Shown piece after piece: positions 1-9,270 of a stretch of DNA of 64,000 nt (position 1 is its first letter; the number at the start of each line of letters is the position of its first letter). This DNA comes from Isoetes taiwanensis (Eukaryota; Streptophyta; Lycopodiopsida; Isoetales; Isoetaceae). The notes below the pieces were generated by a model that was not told the DNA's origin, did not search any database, and saw only the letters and a program-made list of their open reading frames with translations. The translations under genes and the position numbers were made by a program. The stretch covers positions 870,001 through 934,000 of the forward strand of contig JAJEKV010000146.1 in assembly GCA_021234155.1 (NCBI GenBank), given 5' to 3'.

Positions 1-203
1 TCTGAATGTATTGTACAAATACATCTATTTTCTTTTCACAGGCCGTATTTTCATTTTCCCATTAATTTCCTCTGTCTCTTGTTGCATACCTTTCGAGGTG
101 TATTCATCCCCCATAAGTGTTAGCTGTATGGGTCTGTGGCTCTCTCTTTTGCCGACCAGCCCCGGTCCGGGCGTGAATCCCAGATATCATTTCTGGCTGG
201 CGG

Positions 204-1349
204 TCATTCAAGATATCCGTAGTCCACTATACTTTTCCCATGTGCATTCTGGCTTGTGTACTTCCCTGACCCGTCCCATTTCTGTACCCCGTTGGCTATA
301 ATGACTCCTGTGGTCGAGCATATCTCAAGTAGTAGCTCTCCCTTAGCATTGGCCCTCGCCTCGCTCTGTCCTCTGTCTCCTCTGTCCCATTCTTTCGATC
401 TTGTCTTGCTTGTCCATTGTCCGTACAGGTCCTCCATATTCGTGGATTTGTGCCCGTCCCTCGCCCCGTTTCTAGTGTTCAAGTCACCTATTAATATCAT
501 TGGCCCCTGTTCTTTCCATTTCATCATGGTCTCCCCTAGTTCTAACAAATCCAGCTTATCACTGCTTGGTGGGTAATAGGCTAAAATCAAAATTAATTCT
601 ATCTTGTTTTCTAACTGTAAACTCAAAACCATGTATCTCTTATTGACATCAGATTGCAAAATACACGCACTTTTTACTACATTATCTTTAACATAGCAGG
701 CTAATCCTGCGCTCCCCCTTCCAATTTTGAAGTTTTTGTCCTTCCAACACGTGAATAGTTCGTATCCTTCCTCCTCTGGCAATCTTTTTACATTGTGCTC
801 CCATGTCTCCACCAGACATATTATATCAGAGCCGTGTGCCCCTTCCAGCCTCTCCCCATCATCCCATGGATACCCCGATGCGAGTTCGATTACCATATCT
901 TGGCGTCTTTTCCTCGCGGTTTGTTCCCTCACGGGTGTCCGTGTGTATTCTGCTCCGTTTCCCATTCTTCTTGGTCTCCCTCTTGTCTTCATGGTCGGAG
1001 TCGGGATCATATTCCCGGCTCGTGCTGCTCGGCCTTCGCCGGCCCCTTTTCCCCCTCTTTCTTCCCCTTTGTGTTGACTCATGTCGGGGGCTGTTGTTGT
1101 CTCCACTATGTTCCCGTGTACCTGTGTGGAGCCCCCCTGTGGGCTGGTATTCTCCTTCTCCATTTCTGTCTCCCGATCCATCAACCTCCCTTTCTCCTGA
1201 ACTCCCAGCCCTGGATCCTGTCCCGCTCCTGTCATTTCCCGTATTCTCTTGTGCAAGAATACCTTGCCATTTTGACCCCCGCTTTGTACCCCTGCCGATT
1301 CGGTTCTCGGCCTTGGCGGCTCTGCTCTCTGTAGCCCTTGCCTCTGCAT
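204..1349 (-). CDS. LINE ORF2, endonuclease (AP-like) domain, partial
   Basis: Open frame of 381 codons whose second half is an exonuclease-endonuclease-phosphatase domain. It contains SDIICLVETWE (metal-binding Glu in the ETW motif), an AGLACYVK block, a beta-strand LILILAYYPPSS and the diagnostic IGDLNTR motif. Such domains nick target DNA for target-primed reverse transcription. The first ~170 residues are low complexity and overlap the ORF1 frame, so the true N-terminus is uncertain. The frame stops at 204, just after a KSIVDYG block, before the expected C-terminal SDH motif. That suggests a frameshift or nonsense mutation. The RT lies outside the window. Confidence 0.65.
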   Translation of the reverse strand: MQRQGLQRAEPPRPRTESAGVQSGGQNGKVFLHKRIREMTGAGQDPGLGVQEKGRLMDRETEMEKENTSPQGGSTQVHGNIVETTTAPDMSQHKGEERGGKGAGEGRAARAGNMIPTPTMKTRGRPRRMGNGAEYTRTPVREQTARKRRQDMVIELASGYPWDDGERLEGAHGSDIICLVETWEHNVKRLPEEEGYELFTCWKDKNFKIGRGSAGLACYVKDNVVKSACILQSDVNKRYMVLSLQLENKIELILILAYYPPSSDKLDLLELGETMMKWKEQGPMILIGDLNTRNGARDGHKSTNMEDLYGQWTSKTRSKEWDRGDRGQSEARANAKGELLLEICSTTGVIIANGVQKWDGSGKYTSQNAHGKSIVDYGYLE

Positions 1350-1983
1350 TACCGCGGAGTGCTTCCCGTACTTTGATCCCGTTTCTTAGTCCGGATCCTA
1401 TCCGCAATACCCTCTCCTTGGTCTTTCGATCCCCGAGTGTTAAATTTATGTGCCTCGCTCTCCCCCTCCATTGTCCTGATCGTACTGCCTTGACAATGAT
1501 GCTCCTGTGTTCTTTGAAGACCACCTCTATCACCTCTGCAGTCACTTGATATGTATCTTCGTTAGGTTTCTCTGCTATCCCTATGAGCCTAACGTCATGC
1601 TTAATTCTAGTCTGTTCCTCATACTCTACAATATGCGGTTTTATTTTATCAAATGACTCCCATGCATTCAATTGAACATTTCCTTTTTCTAATTCAACCA
1701 ACCTATTCAGGATCTTGGTTTTCTCTTCCTCAATCTCGTCCATTCTGCGCTGCATTTCTTCGCTTGTCTTTTCCACTCCTACTATCCTCACGTCCATGCT
1801 TGCAATGGCTACCTTGTTTCGGTTGACCGATTCCGCTAGTGTGTTGAGCGCATCCATGTTGGGTATCCTAGTCTCCAACTGCTTGTCTATCTGAGCTAGA
1901 AAATCCTTGAGATCTTGTTGGCTTGCCGGTGTTCGTGCTGCCTCTGCTCTCTTAGTCTGGCTATGATTGGCGCTTTCCGCCAT
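859..1983 (-). CDS. LINE ORF1-like protein (coiled coil, basic tail)
   Basis: Open frame of 374 codons starting with ATG. Residues ~20-110 are rich in heptad-spaced L/I/E/K and look like a coiled coil (for example the stretch ending EEEKTKILNRLVELEKG). Residues ~120-200 (KHDVRLIGIAEKPNED and following) resemble the RRM/C-terminal fold of L1-type ORF1 proteins. The last ~150 residues are low-complexity R/G/S/E. L1-type ORF1 proteins trimerise through the coiled coil and bind element RNA. The position directly upstream of an endonuclease on the same strand supports the call. The last 490 bases overlap another open frame. Family assignment is by architecture only. Confidence 0.6.
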   Translation of the reverse strand: MAESANHSQTKRAEAARTPASQQDLKDFLAQIDKQLETRIPNMDALNTLAESVNRNKVAIASMDVRIVGVEKTSEEMQRRMDEIEEEKTKILNRLVELEKGNVQLNAWESFDKIKPHIVEYEEQTRIKHDVRLIGIAEKPNEDTYQVTAEVIEVVFKEHRSIIVKAVRSGQWRGRARHINLTLGDRKTKERVLRIGSGLRNGIKVREALRGNAEARATESRAAKAENRIGRGTKRGSKWQGILAQENTGNDRSGTGSRAGSSGEREVDGSGDRNGEGEYQPTGGLHTGTREHSGDNNSPRHESTQRGRKRGKRGRRRPSSTSREYDPDSDHEDKRETKKNGKRSRIHTDTREGTNREEKTPRYGNRTRIGVSMG

Positions 1984-2329
1984 GGTTTGAGCCGTGTTAC
2001 ACCGCTACACCGCTGTATTCCTCGCCTGTGCTCTCACCACAACCCGTATCGGGCTGTTTCCGCCAGATTCGCTTCATCAGTATATATGGTAGCCTCAAAC
2101 GGTTTGTTATTTCGAAATTTTCACCGTTAACCCCGCTTTTTGAATTTTGAATATTGGAATTCCCGTTAATTATTCGGTCTCCAATATTTAATATCTACTC
2201 CGTTCCTCGGGTGTGTCCATACCTCCTTCTATAATGATTGGTTGGCAACTCGAGATCTCGTCCTTCCATACTTATATATTTATGTACTTTGTCCAGGTAC
2301 TCTGTGTCATATACCGTGTCTTTTTGAGT

Positions 2330-2800
2330 TTGCAGTGGCGCGGTTACCAGTTGGTGGGTCTAGCCCTCGCTATCCTGGTGTATGGCGTAGGCTGAGCCTC
2401 TCTGTCCCGTATCTTTTTCCGCCCGCTTTTTACTCTTAGTTTCGATCCATGGTTTCGTGCACTTTGCACTTGGTTTGAGTTTATAGTGGTCCGTTTACGG
2501 TTGGTGGGTCTAGCCCTCGCTATCCGGTGTCTGGGTGATTTGGGCCCTCTGTCCGTATCTTATTCTGTCCACCTTTTACTCATTCAGTCTTTCGACCTTA
2601 TACATTTACCTTTTTGTAGATTTGGGTACTTCAGTTAACCAGTTGGTGGGTCTAGCCCTCGCTATACTGGCGTGTGGCGGAGATTGGGGCTCCCTGTTCC
2701 ACACTTAGTGCTGTCCGTCTTGCTCCTTATACTTTGCTTGTTCCATTGTTCCTGTTATCCGTCCATTCATCTCTCCTTTTCCTTCTGTCCCCCCTCTGCA
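2330..2800 (-). repeat. tandem monomers in LINE 5' region (~147-bp period)
   Basis: The plus-strand core GGTGGGTCTAGCCCTCGCTA occurs at about 2356, 2504 and 2646. Each copy is followed by similar text: a CTGTCCCGTATCTT-like string, then CTTTTTACTC, then a TTTCGA string. The copies are diverged head-to-tail monomers of roughly 145-150 bp. They sit upstream of ORF1 in the element's own orientation, as the promoter monomers of some LINE families do. A weaker, more diverged unit may continue to about 3.2 kb. Confidence 0.75.
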
Positions 2801-3299
2801 TGCCTTCCTTATGTTTTGTTGTTTTCGGGTCTCACTTGTTTCTTTTAACCTCATCCACCTTTTAGCTCTTCAGTTTGTCCCGTGTCTATTACCTTTTTCC
2901 TGCCGCTGTGATCATCTGTTTGCTATTCCCTTTGTTGTATTCTGTGTACTTGAGTTTACCGTTATCCGCCATGTGTACCTGTTCCTGCGTTACAGAGTTG
3001 GTATCCTGTTTGACCAATATTCTATTATCTTGCATGCTACCACCTTTTCCTGCTCTCTGAATACATTCTTGCTATCGCGTTATCTGTCTCATTTTATCCC
3101 CCGCCTCTTGGGTGGATGTCCATGTTGTCTTTTGTCTGTACCCGCCGTGATTTTTGCCATTTATCGAGTTGGGGTGTCTCGATATTCAATCAGACTTACC
3201 TCAGAAGTGCATGGAGAGCCGAAATAGCTACATTACTGGGACAATCTAGAACATTGCTATTTTGCTATTCTCGCATATATTAACTCAATCGTTAGGGTT

Positions 3300-3720
3300 A
3301 GAAAATATTACCCTATCTCTGTGTAGAATTCAACTAAAAGTGATTGAGAGTAGTTGAGAATAGTTGAGAATAGTTGGGAGTTAGAACATACTAGTCTCCG
3401 AACCGAAATAGCTATCTCTTATGCGCAAAAATTATCTTATATTCAAAAAGGTAATCTGCAATTACATGTTTTTGGCTTATTCAGCCATTACCAAGCATTA
3501 CAGGCAAGATTTTTCTTCTATTCCGGGTTTCCCCGCATCATTCAAACACTTCCTACGACCTTATGCTGTTGCACTTTATAGTAAGCAGAACTGAAAGACT
3601 GAAGCATAAGATTGAAGCATAAAGTAGCGGAAAAGTAACAGATAAAAGGCAAGGCAAAACAAAACCAAACACTAAAGCTAAAGCTAAAGCAAAAGCACAG
3701 GGTTACATGCAGCCCTTCTC
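3300..3720. other. non-genic stretch with short simple repeats
   Basis: AT-rich DNA without a convincing gene. It holds a short direct repeat (GAGAATAGTT units, 3352-3380) and a GCTAAA run near 3675. The only open frame (3354-3581) has no recognisable features. Confidence 0.5.
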
Positions 3721-3757
3721 ATTTCCCTCTATTGTTGCCTGCCTCCATCACAGATAT

Positions 3758-4306
3758 TCACTTCCTTGGTTTTTTCTCCGCGGATGACTCCCCTATCTTT
3801 TTAACTTTCTCCAGGTTCCTCCCTATGTATGCTCGGCATATGAAATCAATAGGATTCTTTTCACAACAGTATATACAAACCTTCCCGAAATCACAGATGT
3901 ATAGGTTGTGCTGGTAACTTGTAGACCGCTGCAACGCTGCATGAATCTGCATCCGATTAAAACAGCTCATAGTTCTGTCTAGGTCCTGGCGTCTTACTGT
4001 ATCATTTTTATCGCCTAAGACTCCCAGCACTTCTAGCATCCCTAGAGTATAGCCGTGATCCCTCATATCTTGAGCATGATGAATTCGATCGCAGTATAGA
4101 CAGTGCACTCGCCCGCAGCTGATGCACGACGGCAGACCTCGCCCTAAACATAAACACTCCGGTTCGCAGATGCACCAGGGGTTGAGATCCTCGAGGTCCG
4201 GATTGTAGGGCACCGTGAGGTTACCCGGAACCCCTGATCCGGATCGCTTCACGACCTTTCTCATTCCACCATCGCTGTCTGCTGCTGCTCTCTTACCTTT
4301 GTCCAT
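3758..4306 (-). CDS. hypothetical cysteine-rich protein, 182 aa
   Basis: Intact 182-codon ATG frame. A basic N-terminus (MDKGKRAAAD) leads to a cysteine cluster at residues ~47-75 with WCICEPECLCLG, then a CxxCxxxxCxxC array and a following HH. A second cluster near residues 136-160 contains CDFGKVCIYCCEK. The end is lysine-rich (EKKPRK). The spacing suggests one or two zinc-binding modules, but I do not recognise the family. A purine hexamer repeat lies just upstream, in the would-be leader. No introns are needed. It could be a host gene, or a gene of a mobile element or an integrated virus. The CIYCC string recurs in the coding remnant at 5.3-5.5 kb, so the two may belong together. Confidence 0.45.
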   Translation of the reverse strand: MDKGKRAAADSDGGMRKVVKRSGSGVPGNLTVPYNPDLEDLNPWCICEPECLCLGRGLPSCISCGRVHCLYCDRIHHAQDMRDHGYTLGMLEVLGVLGDKNDTVRRQDLDRTMSCFNRMQIHAALQRSTSYQHNLYICDFGKVCIYCCEKNPIDFICRAYIGRNLEKVKKIGESSAEKKPRK

Positions 4307-4317
4307 TCCTGTTAGCG

Positions 4318-4383
4318 AGAAGACGGAGATGGAGATGGAGATGGAGACGGAAATAGAGGCGGAGATGGAGATGGAGATGGAGC
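4318..4383. repeat. GGAGAT hexamer microsatellite
   Basis: Imperfect run of GGAGAT/GGAGAC/GGCGAG units on the plus strand immediately 5' of the cysteine-rich minus-strand ORF, so a CT-rich tract in its leader. Confidence 0.8.
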
Positions 4384-4768
4384 TGGGCTAGCGCTTTCTG
4401 ATAATCCGGAATTGCCGCTCAAGGGCTCAAGAGCTCCAGGCGTCGCAAGATCGTGAGTGATCTTGAGAGTGGGTTTTTCTTGTTCTTGCTTACTGTTATA
4501 TAGTTCTAGGGTTGCGAAGATCTGTCTGAATTCCCGCTAATTTTTACGGCCGTCTACCTTAAATGCTGGTCTTGTCGTAGTCTTGTCCTACGCTGTCTTT
4601 TCGAATTTCGTACGTGGAGATTCGCCACCTGGCTCCTAGCTACTTAGCTTACCTACGTCTGTTTCGTCCTCTTCTATATTCTCATTATTTCATTCTTACG
4701 CCTCCTTTAACGCTTTTCGCTTGTGCTGCCACGTGTCCCTCCCCCCTTTAAATGTGTAGTCTACTTCT
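4384..4768. other. no gene seen between the cysteine-rich ORF and the coding remnant
   Basis: About 385 bases without a supported coding frame. Moderate GC content, pyrimidine-rich towards 4.7 kb. It could hold the promoter of the minus-strand 182-codon ORF, but I see no clear TATA element. Confidence 0.4.
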
Positions 4769-4769
4769 G

Positions 4770-5594
4770 TTATTTCCCTGTCGCCACGTATTCCGTCTCT
4801 TTCTTTTGTAAAAGGCTATTCAAATTTGACAGTGCATTCCATGCAGTCACTTTTATCACAGTACCATTCACGCCATCTGTCCTATCCCTTTCAGCCTCAA
4901 CTAATTTCTTCTCAAATTCATAAACACCACCCTTAGCATTCTCAGGCCTGTTCAGGAAATGCCTAGCTCTAGCTCCACCAATGGATACTTTGGCTGGGAC
5001 TGAGGCAGCTTTTCCATTACCCGACTTCTTATGGTCTTGTTCCAGTTTGACATATCCACCATGCAAACCTGTCTCGAACAATAACTTTTCAAACCCCTCA
5101 ATGTCTTCTTCCCTCTCCTTCTCCCCTCGAATGTTCCATAAAAAAACACTCCGAGTGATGTATCATCTTTTCCACAATCCTGATAAGTGCATGAAGAGTG
5201 CAAATGTGCACTCTTTCTAGTGGTATTGGGTATTGGATCAAAGGTGCCATCTTTCAAGTGACGATCAGGAGGCATGTTCAGATCACACTCAAGGGTGCTC
5301 CTGGATCTTTTTTCTTCTTCTCCTTGACTGTGTAGCAGCAATAAATACAATTCCTTGTGGTCTTGATACCTGAAGAACTTATGTTATACATGGCTTTTTC
5401 TGTCTTCAAATCACATGCCATATGGAAATTAACAATAAAAACCATGGCCTGCAACATATAATTTCTCACAATCGCCATATAGGGCAGCCTTGGAATGTCT
5501 GTCATCAAAAACACATTTCAAAACATTGTAGTTCTCTTTCTAGACCTGGAACATGCTGAACCAACAAGTATAGTCTTCTGATTGTACAGAAAAC
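4770..5594 (-). pseudogene. C-terminal part of interrupted minus-strand coding sequence (frameshifted)
   Basis: Three overlapping minus-strand frames (5514-5278, 5350-4952, 5081-4770) read as successive pieces of one protein separated by indels. The first piece has ACDLKTEKAMYN followed by a CxxC (RNCIYCCYTV). The second has a cysteine-containing block (SSCTYQDCGKDDTSLG). The third has GLHGGYVKLEQ and RARHFLNRPE and ends in TAA at 4770. The arrangement Asp-Leu-Lys, then about 20 residues, then CxxC recalls repetitive, presumably transposon-encoded proteins of unknown function seen in many eukaryotes. That resemblance is from memory and weak. The sequence continues 5' at 5594-6262. Confidence 0.4.
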
Positions 5595-6262
5595 TAATCT
5601 GGATCCCTCATTTTCTTCTTCTGGTCCCTTTCCTCATCATAATTGCTTATGAAAGCCTTGTTCATCAGAGTTAAGGATACTCTCTCGTACTTTGTTCTGT
5701 GTGACATCTCCATCTCATCCAGCTTCAAGCGAATTTCGAGTTGCCCATTCATCTCTGCTTCCTGTCTGTTATAATAAACAACCATGAAACTTAAAATCTT
5801 ATCCAATCCAAACCACATGTTATTTCTGGCATGCAATCCAAGAATGTCTCTGTAAGTACTTTTTGAGCCTTTTTTGGGATCTTTTTTAGTTTTTTTGGCG
5901 TCCTTACTGTTCCCAACTGTAACAGAAGCTGTAACAGGAAAATCACATTCCAGAGAATGCATGCTTCCTAAGATTTCACTCACTGAGATGTTTTTTCTCC
6001 TTTTGATTAGCTCTAAGTTGTAGGGTCTAGGGACGACAATTTTCTTTGTGCTCAATGAGTTCAGAGCATCATAAAATAGCTTGAACAGCAACTTGTAACC
6101 CTGCCTGCTGATTCCAGCAGTATCACAAACCTCTTGAACTTTGGATGCATCAATTTTAGAGTATATCTCACCAAACTACATGTTCAAGCACTCTTTTCCT
6201 AAGGACAATGTTTGAAGGGTCATCAAGCAAGGAAATTATCTCATCATTGTTAGCAATTGTTT
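5594..6262 (-). pseudogene. middle part of interrupted minus-strand coding sequence
   Basis: A minus-strand frame from the TTAA junction (6262) through NNDEIISLLDDPSN and RKRVLEHV needs a one-base frame change near 6175. It then runs through GEIYSKIDASKVQEV, GISRQGYKLLFKLF and a lysine-rich segment, to LDEMEMSHRTKYERVSLTLM and a stop at 5594. Composition and helix-rich character look like real protein. No domain is recognised with confidence. The upstream half lies beyond the inserted element, at 8689-9019, in the same frame. Confidence 0.5.
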
Positions 6263-6265
6263 TAA

Positions 6266-8688
6266 CACTAGAGTTGTCTCATGATGGACCAAAAATGGTC
6301 CATTTGCAATGTTCACTTTAAAATTCGTATAAAATCAACGGCACAAAATCTATTTGAACCCTTCCTAAGGGTTCATATATGGTAGTCATACTCTAGTAGA
6401 AAAATATCTAAAAATATATACGCCTCCATTCTTATAAGTTATGCTCTAACAAACTCGGGGGGGTCAAGTACCAAAAGGTTCATGTTTAAATAAAGTCAAA
6501 TTGTTTCGACAAAAAGATTTTTTCAAATTTTTTTATTACCATGATATTTTTCTGCACGAGATAGAGAAAAAGACACAATAAACCACATGTCAATCCGAAG
6601 TCTGTAAAGAAAGATAGGGCTTTTCAAACATGGCAGAGTCAAAACTGCGTTCCGCCTCCTCAGAACCAATTATGGTCCTCCAAAAAATCATAGTATGAGA
6701 GTTCAAAATGATATGAAACCAATGCAAAAACAAGCTCATTAAAAACGCAAAAGACATGGTCACAAGAAATCAAGAAAGTTTTCTGCACCTGAGCCCATTA
6801 CTGGTTCATAGGTCCATTGAAAATAAATAACTTCCTTATGTTAATCGATCTCAAGTTGAATTTGGGATATGAATATCTTCTGATTTACTCGAGTAATTGA
6901 AAATATTTGTTGAGCATAACCTTGGGATTTGGATTTATCTTTACAAGATTATAACTTCAAATATGTCTTCTATGTTTATTCTAGATTTATGCCTCGAGAT
7001 GTGACTTTGAAAAGTCACACTCTCAAAATTTCTCATTTTATAAAATCAATATAAAAAAGTTCAAAGAAAAATATGAAAGTTTATGACCATAAAAAGTCAA
7101 GTTAGACTGCTATGTGCAGTTCCACTATAGACCATTATTGGTCCACAGGACTGGAAGTTTAAAAATAAATAGAGGCAACATCTTAATCAATTTTGATCCC
7201 AACTTTGGAATAGAGATTATACGTACAGTTCTCTATAGGATAAAATTGGTTGGTTAGATGAGCTTGCATAATTTGAGTGCAATGTTTAAGCACAAACAAC
7301 TGTGAATTTATAGTGTACTTATTCACCAATTGAATCTACATGGACTTCCACTCACACCTTCCAAAAATTATATTATTAAATGTAAGAAACAATGGTATTA
7401 TTATAGGGACAAAATGGATAGGGCTAGAGAGAGATATATTGCTCTATACAATTGGTCTAGTTATGGACTATAAATGGTCCATGCTTAATTATATTCGTAT
7501 CTTCCAAATAATACATTATTTCAATATGAAAATTGAGAGTTATATTGCAAAGGGCCCGCATTCATGAAAAATATAGTGTACATGAAAGATGACCTACGTG
7601 TAACATTATCCTACTAAAACTCCAATGCTTTAATACTAGTAAGAAATGACTATATTTCTCCGTCTTTTTTTGCAAGAAGGCCACACAACCTATATAGTGG
7701 ACCTATATATATGTCTCTTGTCATATTATTGAACCATTTGGAAGGTTTATTTAGAGAATTATAGCGTATTCTCTACAAAGCTGAGAAAGACGCATCAAAG
7801 GTCATGTGGTCTAATTATTGATTCTCATAGTTAAACTTCAAGATCTTCACTTTCATTCATCAATAAACATCACTAGCGTAAATGCTCAGTCTTCAGCCTA
7901 TAATTTTGGAATTAACTCAAATTTTTAACCTCTAATGTGTTAATCCTGTGGCTGTACATCATCTTTAAATCTAGTTAATTGCATGGTTAAACCCTAATCA
8001 CACTATATGCAAGTTGATAGAGTAATTTTTTATGTAGATATAAGTAGAATGCATCATTCATTACCCTCGTGATACTTATAGATGGTGATTTTGGAGGATT
8101 TTAACATATAATTTTGTCCAAAATTCTGTATAAGAAAATTTCTATTAAATTTAGAAATCGATATAACTTATGAACACTCCAAAAAAACATGACAATGTAC
8201 TTCATATAGTTAAAAACTCATGGCCACAATAATTAAGCCAAAACTTGTAATAATAAGAGAGAAATAATTCCTAAACTGTAAGCAGCATTTTTTAAGAAAA
8301 TGGGGTTTGACGACTTTCACGGATGCTAGATGATACCAACCAAAGCTGGAAACATACAAATCAATGTGTCCTATCATAGATAGGCAACCACTTCCAATTT
8401 TAACAAGGTTTAGGTCTGCTTATGGTAGGAAAACTCAAGAATGCAGTTCTGGACTATTGCAGAAATTGCCAAATTCTCTAAAATTTGGACAATCACCACA
8501 GCATATAGGTGAGTTCATTGGTCGTGAGATTCTCCAAGATCATTAAAAATCAAGTAAAGATTGATATGGCAGTGATGTATTGTGAAATTAAAACTTCTAT
8601 TCTCATATATAATGGTTTAAGTGGCACTGGGTCAACTGGATCAATTCTGGTCCATGGAGCAGGAATGGTCCCCGGGACAACTCTAGTG
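6266..8688. mobile_element. non-autonomous TIR DNA transposon with TTAA target duplication
   Basis: Both ends carry the perfect 13-bp inverted repeat CACTAGAGTTGTC (6266-6278, and its complement at 8676-8688), each flanked by TTAA (6262-6265 and 8689-8692). Subterminal GGACC/GGTCC motifs adjoin both TIRs, including the palindrome ATGGACCAAAAATGGTCCAT at the left end. Excising the element with one TTAA rejoins a minus-strand reading frame (...GQIV/KTIANN...), which supports these exact borders. No transposase frame is visible in the 2.4 kb. A TTAA duplication is the hallmark of piggyBac-type transposition. The CACTA start instead recalls CACTA/EnSpm elements, but those give 3-bp duplications. 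Superfamily is therefore open. Confidence 0.75.
6460..7600. repeat. internal ~335-bp periodicity with GGACCA..TGGTCC palindromes
   Basis: Diverged palindromic motifs of the form GACCATTATTGGTCC recur at about 6795, 7130 and 7470, with a weaker one near 6470. Matching downstream text follows (AATAAAT..., TTAATC, GATCYCAA). The same pattern occurs in the related copy at 56.1-58.2 kb. The units look like ancient head-to-tail repeats. Confidence 0.45.
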
Positions 8689-9013
8689 TTAACAATCTGT
8701 CCTACATTTTTCTTGACAACCTTCTGGTCATTGTGTGGCTTCTTTGTGTTTAACATATTCTTGATTGCATGAATTCTTCTCTTGGCAGCACCACACCTCA
8801 CATTCAAGTTCTCAATTGCTTTTTTTCTTTTCCTCCTTTCTTGCCATCCAAGAGAGGTCTTCTTCATCCGGGCCAATCTCTTCTCAACACATACAAGTTC
8901 TCTTTTCAAATCATTTGCACGATTACTCTCTCGCCTCACATTCTCGCAGTGTCAATTTGAGCACACAATTAGCAAGCATTTTGTCACCTTCAAGCTGCAA
9001 TATGTCATTCCTT

Positions 9014-9019
<6 letters not shown>
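8689..9019 (-). pseudogene. coiled-coil part of interrupted minus-strand coding sequence
   Basis: A continuous minus-strand frame runs from the LINE target duplication (9008-9019) to the TTAA junction (8689). It reads NDILQLEGDKMLANC, a charged segment with CEARESNRANDLKRELVC, then RRKRKKAIENLNVRC and NDQKVVKKNVGQIV. It is strongly helical and charged, probably coiled coil. Its upstream half is at 16774-17102, beyond the LINE, in the same frame. The family is not recognised. Confidence 0.5.

Positions 9020-9054
<35 letters not shown>
9016..9054 (-). other. LINE poly(A) tail
   Basis: An uninterrupted ~39-base poly-T on the plus strand is the 3' poly(A) of the minus-strand LINE. It abuts the TSD copy TTCCTTAATTTT at 9008-9019. 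Confidence 0.9.
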
Positions 9055-9059
<5 letters not shown>

Positions 9060-9270
9060 TAAGAGTATGTATGTATTAAGACATAAGATAAAGTACATCA
9101 TATCCCCATATAAGGGGAGAAAGAGTGCAGCCAGATATTGTGTACTCAAGGTAATATCACCTCTTCTTCCCCACCTTGTGGGTACTATAAGGGAGATCAC
9201 CTATCTTCCCCATATGGTGGGTACTACAGAGTGATTTCACTCCTTTTCCACATCTGGAACCCCACAACAC

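Larger units (their letters stand above)
1..3230 (-). mobile_element. non-LTR retrotransposon (LINE), 3' part outside window
   Basis: Minus-strand LINE. From its 5' end it has a region of tandem monomers (about 2.3-3.0 kb), a coiled-coil ORF1 (1983-859) and an endonuclease domain (about 870-204). The reverse transcriptase would lie beyond base 1. The boundary near 3.23 kb is approximate. It is where the pyrimidine-rich plus strand gives way to ordinary AT-rich DNA and a short GAGAATAGTT repeat. Confidence 0.75.

Noticed and set aside
803-1549. Long plus-strand frame (248 codons) opposite LINE ORF1/ORF2
   Set aside because: Antisense shadow of purine-rich LINE coding sequence. The protein is low complexity with no motif, and the minus frames carry endonuclease motifs.
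6266-6280. CACTA/EnSpm superfamily assignment from the CACTA start
   Set aside because: That superfamily makes 3-bp duplications. Here the 3 bases on either side do not match, while TTAA on both sides does. Left unassigned.
9012-9200. Frame ending in a poly-lysine run
   Set aside because: The lysine run is simply the translated LINE poly(A) tail.
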